A stretch of DNA of 64,000 bases from JBFWVJ01 sp050246795 (GTDB lineage: Bacteria; Patescibacteriota; Gracilibacteria; JAUYGZ01): contig JBFWVJ010000005.1 of assembly GCA_050246795.1 (NCBI GenBank), positions 1-64,000 of the forward strand. Direction: 5' to 3'. This document shows, in pieces, positions 59,359-64,000 of the stretch. Numbering within the stretch: the first letter of the stretch is position 1; each line of letters opens with the position of its first letter. The notes beneath the pieces are model-generated. The model was not told where the DNA came from. It ran no database searches and worked only from the letters and a program-made list of their open reading frames with translations. The translations under genes were made by a program, and so were the position numbers.

Positions 59359-60858
59359 TTAGCTGGATTGGCGAGTGAAGGTGGTGACAAAGTCTTCCAG
59401 AGGGGTGATGATCATCGTGCTCTCGTTTTCCTGGGGTGGTTTTTCTTCTCCCAGTGCTTCGGGGACATCGATGGTTCGTGCTCTTTTGAAGAGCTTATAA
59501 GCGGTGTTGCCGACGACGGCTTCGGCGATATTCCAGAGTGATTTCCGGTCTTTCTCCGGGATGTGTTTGAAGAATTCTGATGTGAGTTTCCAGAAATGGC
59601 CTTTTCCATGAGCATTTTTGGAAATACCGATGCAGTTCCACACATACACCTCACTTTCCGCACTCAATTGCTGTGGGCGTTCACTGCCTTCTGTTAGGTG
59701 AGGATGGTGGTTCAAGGTTTGGTTGATCGAATCCATGAACCGCTTGAAGTCTCGTTTTTCTGATACGGCATGTCCTGAATAGGCGACTGGATTTTCCCAT
59801 TCTTCTTGTGAAAATGCGTCTCGTAGGCTGCACTTCCGTCCGAAAGTAAGCCCGATGATCTGTCCGGCTTCGTCGCGGAGCAGCGTCAGGATGCCTTGTT
59901 GGGAGAATTTCTGCTGAAACTTTTGGAAGGCTGCTTGGGGGTGGACCCAGTAAATGGCCTGTTCCCCTGTGGTGGGGTGCACGGGATACTCGGCGGGTGA
60001 ATATGTGAGGAGTTTTTCAAACGGAACGTAGCTGCCGTCGCTGACGCCAAAGGCTTGCTGTGCGGAGATCGGTTTTTTTTCGGAAGGATAAAAGAGGAAT
60101 TGTCCGGCGAAGTCATTCGCAAAAAGCCACCAAAAAAACCAGGTCACTTCCCAGAGGACTTCATCCGTTATTTCACCGGATTCGGAGAGGAGGGTTTGAA
60201 CGGTGTACGAAGGATTTTCTTTCCCTTCCTGGGGGTATTTTTTCTTCAACCATGCTGCCGTATGCTGCCAATATTCTTGTTTTTTCTCCGGTGGAAGTTC
60301 GCGATACGGGCCGATAGTTCCTCTACAGCTTTCGCTGCCACAGAGGCAGCCTTCGAAGGACCAATCGCTGTCTTCGGTCATGGCATAGTCCCAGGTGAGC
60401 TGTTCTCCGGCCTGAATTTCCTTTCTGGCGACGATGTATGAACTGCCTTCGATGCCGCAGTTCGGATCACAGGAGTGGTTGACGAGCTCTGCCAATCCAC
60501 CTTTGCCGTGCAGGTAGGTTTCTTCTCCGATTTGGATCACATGGTCTCGCATGAAATCTGGAGGGTCGTTGGGCAGCTCCGATATTTTTTTTGCTTGGTG
60601 GATGGATCCTGCGAAAGCGGCGATGATTTCACCGGCGGCGATTTTTTCTCGAGCGAAGACGGCTCGGCCCAGATGGGGGAGTCGTTGGATCTGCACCTTG
60701 GGATTATCCAGTCGATGCGGAGTGTATTCAGGGTGTTGTTCCAGTGATCCGAAGATGTTTCGACGAACTTCGGAAATCTTTTCTCCCGTTTTTTTAAGGG
60801 GTTCTCTAAGGGAGGGAGGGATTTTTTCTGGGTGAGGTGGGCGGAGGGATTCTGACAT
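59359..60858 (-). CDS. SET-domain methyltransferase fused to a GNAT-like domain
   Basis: A 499-residue protein. The SET domain (about 50-190) shows LGRAVFAREKIAAGEIIAAF, the core NHSCDPNC (127-134), and GEQLTWDYAM with the catalytic Tyr Y158. A post-SET zinc motif follows: C171, C173 and C178 (CLCGSESCRG). The C-terminal part (about 230-480) looks like a GNAT acyltransferase: GILTLLRDEAGQIIGLTFGR, then WNCIGISKNAHGKGHFWKL (about 407-425, acyl-CoA pyrophosphate loop) and GNTAYKLFKRARTIDV. SET proteins methylate protein Lys; GNATs acylate amines. It starts 3 bp after the decarboxylase stop, so the two share a transcript. Substrates unknown. Confidence 0.8.
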   Translation of the reverse strand: MSESLRPPHPEKIPPSLREPLKKTGEKISEVRRNIFGSLEQHPEYTPHRLDNPKVQIQRLPHLGRAVFAREKIAAGEIIAAFAGSIHQAKKISELPNDPPDFMRDHVIQIGEETYLHGKGGLAELVNHSCDPNCGIEGSSYIVARKEIQAGEQLTWDYAMTEDSDWSFEGCLCGSESCRGTIGPYRELPPEKKQEYWQHTAAWLKKKYPQEGKENPSYTVQTLLSESGEITDEVLWEVTWFFWWLFANDFAGQFLFYPSEKKPISAQQAFGVSDGSYVPFEKLLTYSPAEYPVHPTTGEQAIYWVHPQAAFQKFQQKFSQQGILTLLRDEAGQIIGLTFGRKCSLRDAFSQEEWENPVAYSGHAVSEKRDFKRFMDSINQTLNHHPHLTEGSERPQQLSAESEVYVWNCIGISKNAHGKGHFWKLTSEFFKHIPEKDRKSLWNIAEAVVGNTAYKLFKRARTIDVPEALGEEKPPQENESTMIITPLEDFVTTFTRQSS

Positions 60859-60861
60859 GAG

Positions 60862-62139
60862 TTAGTGGTTATAGTATGCGTATCGATGGGGCTTGAAGCC
60901 GTTGAATTCTGAGGATTGGCTGCTGAGATAAGCTCCGGCGGTGGGGATGTGGAGGTAGTCTCCTTCCTGAAGGTCCTCGGGTAAATCGATGATTCCTAAA
61001 GCATCTCCGCTGTCACAGGTTCTGCCAAAGACCCGGTAGGGAATTCTGGAATCTGAAAGAGGCGCGCCATTTTTTTTCCATCCTCGGAAAGGATATTTCC
61101 AGCGGTGAATGATCAGATCGCTGAAGCTCGTAAAAATGCCATCATCGATGTACATAACTTTTTCGCCTCTGCGCTCTTCGACTGACAAAATCGGGATCAG
61201 TGCGTCCGCTGCTTCTGCGACCATGCCTCTGCCGGGTTCGATAATGATGTTTGGCAGGCCGCTGAAGACACCTTCTATGGAAGCTCGAATGGCATTTGAG
61301 ATGGCTCCTAGGTAGTGCTCGAGGTCAAAGCGGTCGTGTTGGTGGATGTTCGCAGGGAGTCCTCCACCGATGTTGATGGTGCTGACACCGCCCACTTCAC
61401 GGGCCATGTCCATCATTTTGGAAATACCCTCTACGAAAATACCAGGATCGGTGTTTTGAGATCCCGTGTGGATGGAGAGGCCCGGATTTGCTCCAAGGGC
61501 TTTGATCATTCGGATCATTGATCGTACATCTTCTGTGCTTGCTCCGAATTTTTCTGAAAGGTTGATGCCATCATGCTGAGTGGGAGTATCGAGTCTTACC
61601 ACGATTTCCAATTCGTCGGGGCGGATACTCTCACAGTTCAACAAAACCTTTTCAATTTCTCGTCGGGTTTGCACGGTGAAGTGCCGTACTCCCATTCTCA
61701 CGGCGTTGCGGATGTCTCGTTCTTTTTTGATGGGGTGATTAAATAAGACTTCGACTTTTTTTTCATCGACCGTACTCAGCACTTCTTCTATTTCTCCCAT
61801 AGAAGCGCAATCGAAACTGTTGACTCCGGCTTGATGCAGGATCTCGAGAATTTTTCTTTGGGGGTTGGCTTTGACGGCATAGGCGATACGACGTCCCTCT
61901 GCTTCGGAGAGGAACATTTTCTGAAGGAGCTGCACTCTTTTCTGCAGGTTTTGAATGTTTAAAAAGTAGAATCCTTCTTCTGGGAGTTCATCCGTGACCC
62001 TTTGGAAGGCTTCATCGAGATGGGGGGTGAAAAGTTCGAGGTCTTTCGTTGAAAAGTTTCTCACCCCCATGAAAGGGGTGAGAGCTTGTGGATCTTGAAT
62101 GTCCACTTTTTGCCCTCTGTTTTTTGTGGAGATATTCAC
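60862..62139 (-). CDS. Fold-III PLP decarboxylase, ornithine-decarboxylase-like
   Basis: A 425-residue alanine-racemase-fold decarboxylase. PLP Lys K90 is in IAYAVKANPQ; then NIGGGLPANIH, IEPGRGMVAE and FGRTCDSGDAL with the Cys-Asp of eukaryotic-type ornithine decarboxylases. The start is GTG (62139); no in-frame ATG lies nearby. About 15 residues longer N-terminus than typical. Directly followed by the SET-GNAT gene. A second fold-III decarboxylase is at 40215; the two are only distantly alike. Confidence 0.88.
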   Translation of the reverse strand: MNISTKNRGQKVDIQDPQALTPFMGVRNFSTKDLELFTPHLDEAFQRVTDELPEEGFYFLNIQNLQKRVQLLQKMFLSEAEGRRIAYAVKANPQRKILEILHQAGVNSFDCASMGEIEEVLSTVDEKKVEVLFNHPIKKERDIRNAVRMGVRHFTVQTRREIEKVLLNCESIRPDELEIVVRLDTPTQHDGINLSEKFGASTEDVRSMIRMIKALGANPGLSIHTGSQNTDPGIFVEGISKMMDMAREVGGVSTINIGGGLPANIHQHDRFDLEHYLGAISNAIRASIEGVFSGLPNIIIEPGRGMVAEAADALIPILSVEERRGEKVMYIDDGIFTSFSDLIIHRWKYPFRGWKKNGAPLSDSRIPYRVFGRTCDSGDALGIIDLPEDLQEGDYLHIPTAGAYLSSQSSEFNGFKPHRYAYYNH

Positions 62140-62330
62140 AATTACTCATAGATATATACTACGAGTATCCTAAATCGAACTTTGTCGAAAAACGGTCGGT
62201 TTTGTTAATGTATTTTATCTTTTTGAAGGGTTTGTGATCAATCCTGATCAGGAGGGGTATTGGCCTGCTTGCTAGGAAATCTTTCGAGGTCGCTCCGGCT
62301 CTTTTCTCAGAGGTGAAATTCTTTTTTTGA

Positions 62331-62711
62331 TCAGGTCTCGTTGTGTCCCATTTGAAGCGCTTCCTGGATTTTTTCTAACAGTTCGCTAATCTTCATTTTG
62401 AAGACAAGGATCAGTGGATCCAGTTCGGCAGGTATCATGGCGATTTTGAACTGTGCTGAGGGGATATCGGTGGTGTTGAGGATGATCGGAAAGCGTTTCT
62501 TTATTTTTCTGGTGTAAACGGCTAAGTCGATCCCGTCTTCTTGTTCCTTGAAATCAAAATCAATAATCCCGAGGTCGAGGTACTGATTTCTGATGATTTT
62601 TTTTGCTTCGTCGACTTGTTCGGCCACATAGACTTCATGACCATTTATTTCCAGGGTTCTTTTGTAAACCCTGCAGAGGACTTCCGTGTCATCTGCGATA
62701 AGGATTTTCAT
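62331..62711 (-). CDS. Single-domain response regulator
   Basis: A 126-residue receiver: ILIADDTEVLCRVYKRTLE, phospho-Asp in LGIIDFDFKEQEDGIDL, then IILNTTDIPSA. The usual Lys before the last strand is replaced by the region PLILVFKMK. Paralogue of the receiver at 56785. It follows the 33-residue membrane peptide by 8 bp on the same strand. Confidence 0.8.
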   Translation of the reverse strand: MKILIADDTEVLCRVYKRTLEINGHEVYVAEQVDEAKKIIRNQYLDLGIIDFDFKEQEDGIDLAVYTRKIKKRFPIILNTTDIPSAQFKIAMIPAELDPLILVFKMKISELLEKIQEALQMGHNET

Positions 62712-62719
62712 AGGAAAAA

Positions 62720-62821
62720 TTATTCTTCTTCATGCAGCCAGAAGTACAAAAAACCCATGCTCAGGATGGTCAGGATGATCATCGCAGTCACGAAGATGAC
62801 GGGATGGTTACGGTAGCTCAT
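62720..62821 (-). CDS. 33-residue membrane peptide
   Basis: A small frame starts at ATG 62821: MSYRNHPVIFVTAMIILTIL, then SMGFLYFWLHEEE. One membrane helix with a basic start and an acidic end fits a real single-pass peptide. It ends 8 bp before the receiver gene start (62711), so the two are probably co-transcribed. Confidence 0.55.
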   Translation of the reverse strand: MSYRNHPVIFVTAMIILTILSMGFLYFWLHEEE

Positions 62822-62974
62822 AGGTGTGGGTAAATATTCCATTATACAGATTTTCTCGGTTTTGTCTATTTTGTTCCAGGCCTGACTCGGTGGTTTTATT
62901 CACATCGCTGATTATTTTGACCCGAGGGCGTCTTTCGTGTACGATGGTTTGTTCTTTACTCATTAATTGTCTGT

Positions 62975-63451
62975 ATGAAAACCCCAGAAACGAATATCGG
63001 ACTCTCACAGGAGTCTCGCGACAAGATATCGGTCGTCTTGACTCGATTTTTGGCCAACACCTATGTGTTGTATACCAAGACACAGGTCTTCCATTGGAAT
63101 GTCGAAGGGCTGCTTTTTCATAGCCTTCACGAGATGTTTGATGGACAATACAAAGCCCTTGCGGACCAAATCGACGACATCGCGGAGCGTTTGAGGGCCC
63201 TTGGCCACAAGACCCCGAAAGGATTGGGAGATCTGTTGCAGTTCGCAACGATCAAGGAATCTTCTGCTGACTTGAAAGCCCCAGAGATGGTCCAGGCGCT
63301 GTTCGAGGATCATGAGCAGATGTGTCGACAGCTCCGGGAAGATATCGAAGTGGCGGATGATGTTGACGATGTGGGGACGGAAGATTTTTTGACCTCTCGG
63401 TTGGAAGCCCATGAAAAAATCGCTTGGATGCTGAGGAGTTCGCTATCTTGA
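62975..63451 (+). CDS. dps: Dps/ferritin-like DNA-protecting protein
   Basis: A 158-residue four-helix protein of the Dps family. The ferroxidase motif is readable: TQVFHWNVEGLLFHSLHEMF (about 37-56), then the partner QIDDIAERLRALG with Asp/Glu. Dps oxidises and stores iron and guards DNA against peroxide. An acidic loop (EVADDVDDVGTED) precedes the last helix. It is a lone gene on the plus strand before dsbB. Confidence 0.92.
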   Translation: MKTPETNIGLSQESRDKISVVLTRFLANTYVLYTKTQVFHWNVEGLLFHSLHEMFDGQYKALADQIDDIAERLRALGHKTPKGLGDLLQFATIKESSADLKAPEMVQALFEDHEQMCRQLREDIEVADDVDDVGTEDFLTSRLEAHEKIAWMLRSSLS

Positions 63452-63518
63452 TCAATTATTTTGTTCATTTGTATTCTTTCGGATCTCCGCTTAAGCTGAG
63501 GGGGTCCTTCTTCCTTTT

Positions 63519-63989
63519 ATGAACAAAAAAGCTCGCATCGTTTCTTATCTGATCTTTCTTCAGGCCCTCCTCGCCATGTTGGGGTCGCTGTATTTCAGCA
63601 ATTTCGGCGATCCGATCGAGAATTTCAAGCTCGGAGTCTTTTGGTTGCCTGGTTATGGTTTCGATCCTTGTCAGCTGTGCTGGTGGGCCAGGATCCTCAT
63701 GTATCCCATTGTGCCCATTTCTTTGGTGGGGATTTTACGAAAAGATCCGAAGTTCACCTCGTATATTTTGCCTTTGGCCATTCCTGGGATTTTTCTCGAG
63801 GTGTTTCACTACACCCTTCAGAAGACGAATATTGACAATCCTTTCGCGTGCACGGGTGCCAATCCCTGTTCAGCCCTCTATGTCGATTATTTAGGATTCA
63901 TGACCATTCCGTTTTTGTGCCTGACGGCTTTCACAGTGATCGTTGGGTTGAGTTTTTATCATCGCCGGTTGATGAGGTCATCTGTTTAA
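63519..63989 (+). CDS. DsbB-like disulfide bond formation protein
   Basis: A 156-residue membrane protein with four predicted helices. The first Cys pair is in DPCQLCWWARILMYP (CxxC) and the second in CTGANPCSALY, as in DsbB/BdbC proteins that pass electrons from a thiol oxidase to quinones. Its partner DsbA is not in the window. The ORF ends 11 bp before the window edge. It would support disulfides in exported proteins such as the one at 24518. Confidence 0.92.
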   Translation: MNKKARIVSYLIFLQALLAMLGSLYFSNFGDPIENFKLGVFWLPGYGFDPCQLCWWARILMYPIVPISLVGILRKDPKFTSYILPLAIPGIFLEVFHYTLQKTNIDNPFACTGANPCSALYVDYLGFMTIPFLCLTAFTVIVGLSFYHRRLMRSSV

Positions 63990-64000
63990 TGCTTTTCTTC

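Overview
The window is a gene-dense stretch of bacterial chromosome that uses the standard stop codons. TGA is a genuine stop here: several genes end on it, including ATGA overlaps. Small lineage-restricted proteins, few Shine-Dalgarno sites, very short or negative gene spacing, and the mix of families (MltG, YbaB, PrsW, beta-propeller/SLH and giant subtilase surface proteins, bacterial Ig repeats, RND pump, EF-P with its beta-lysylation enzymes) suggest a Patescibacteria/CPR-type genome, perhaps Peregrinibacteria. That placement is inference; there is no rRNA or ribosomal-protein marker. I found no tRNA, rRNA, CRISPR array, phage or transposase.

Layout. 1-4.4 kb: acyl-CoA synthetase, Hsp20, MltG and YbaB on the minus strand. 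4.5-15.4 kb: two large exported proteins ending convergently, a ~2700-residue subtilase with about 15 Ig-like repeats and a C-terminal SLH-like region, and an SLH/beta-propeller protein. 15.5-23.6 kb: GuaA, a PrsW-like protease and a class I ribonucleotide reductase (NrdA, NrdB) behind a promoter with an NrdR-box-like palindrome. 23.6-32.3 kb: a 2OG-Fe(II) oxygenase, RarA, YqeY, a desaturase, a methyltransferase, a toxin-antitoxin pair with a perfect palindromic operator, a gene broken by an in-frame TGA, and UvrB. 32.4-40.1 kb: PH-domain protein, two adjacent proteins that look like diverged paralogues, GatB, RecO, EpmA and a coiled-coil protein. 40.2-43.8 kb: a polyamine cluster (fold-III decarboxylase, deoxyhypusine-synthase-like protein, agmatinase-like protein). 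44-47.5 kb: a hydrolase, EF-P, a PP2C phosphatase and a KamA/EpmB radical-SAM enzyme. 47.6-54.7 kb: RuvB, a VIT transporter and a two-gene RND efflux system. 54.8-62.8 kb: a signalling island with two OmpR-type regulators, two lone receivers, a 7TM histidine kinase, a degenerate kinase-like protein resembling ChpT/Spo0B, a SET-domain protein fused to a GNAT-like domain, and a second fold-III decarboxylase. The end carries Dps and a DsbB-like protein.

Two themes cross the window. EF-P and both enzymes expected to beta-lysylate it lie within 10 kb. Short minisatellite arrays (units of about 7-10 bp, such as GGTACGGAC, GTCGTAAGG, GACGATTGA) sit mostly right before start codons or after stops, often as purine-rich/pyrimidine-rich inverted pairs. 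Related arrays also lie in frame inside five coding sequences (acs, the beta-propeller signal peptide, a methyltransferase, gatB, epmB). The strongest candidates for undescribed biology are this repeat family, the SET-GNAT fusion with its neighbours, and the ChpT/Spo0B-like protein.
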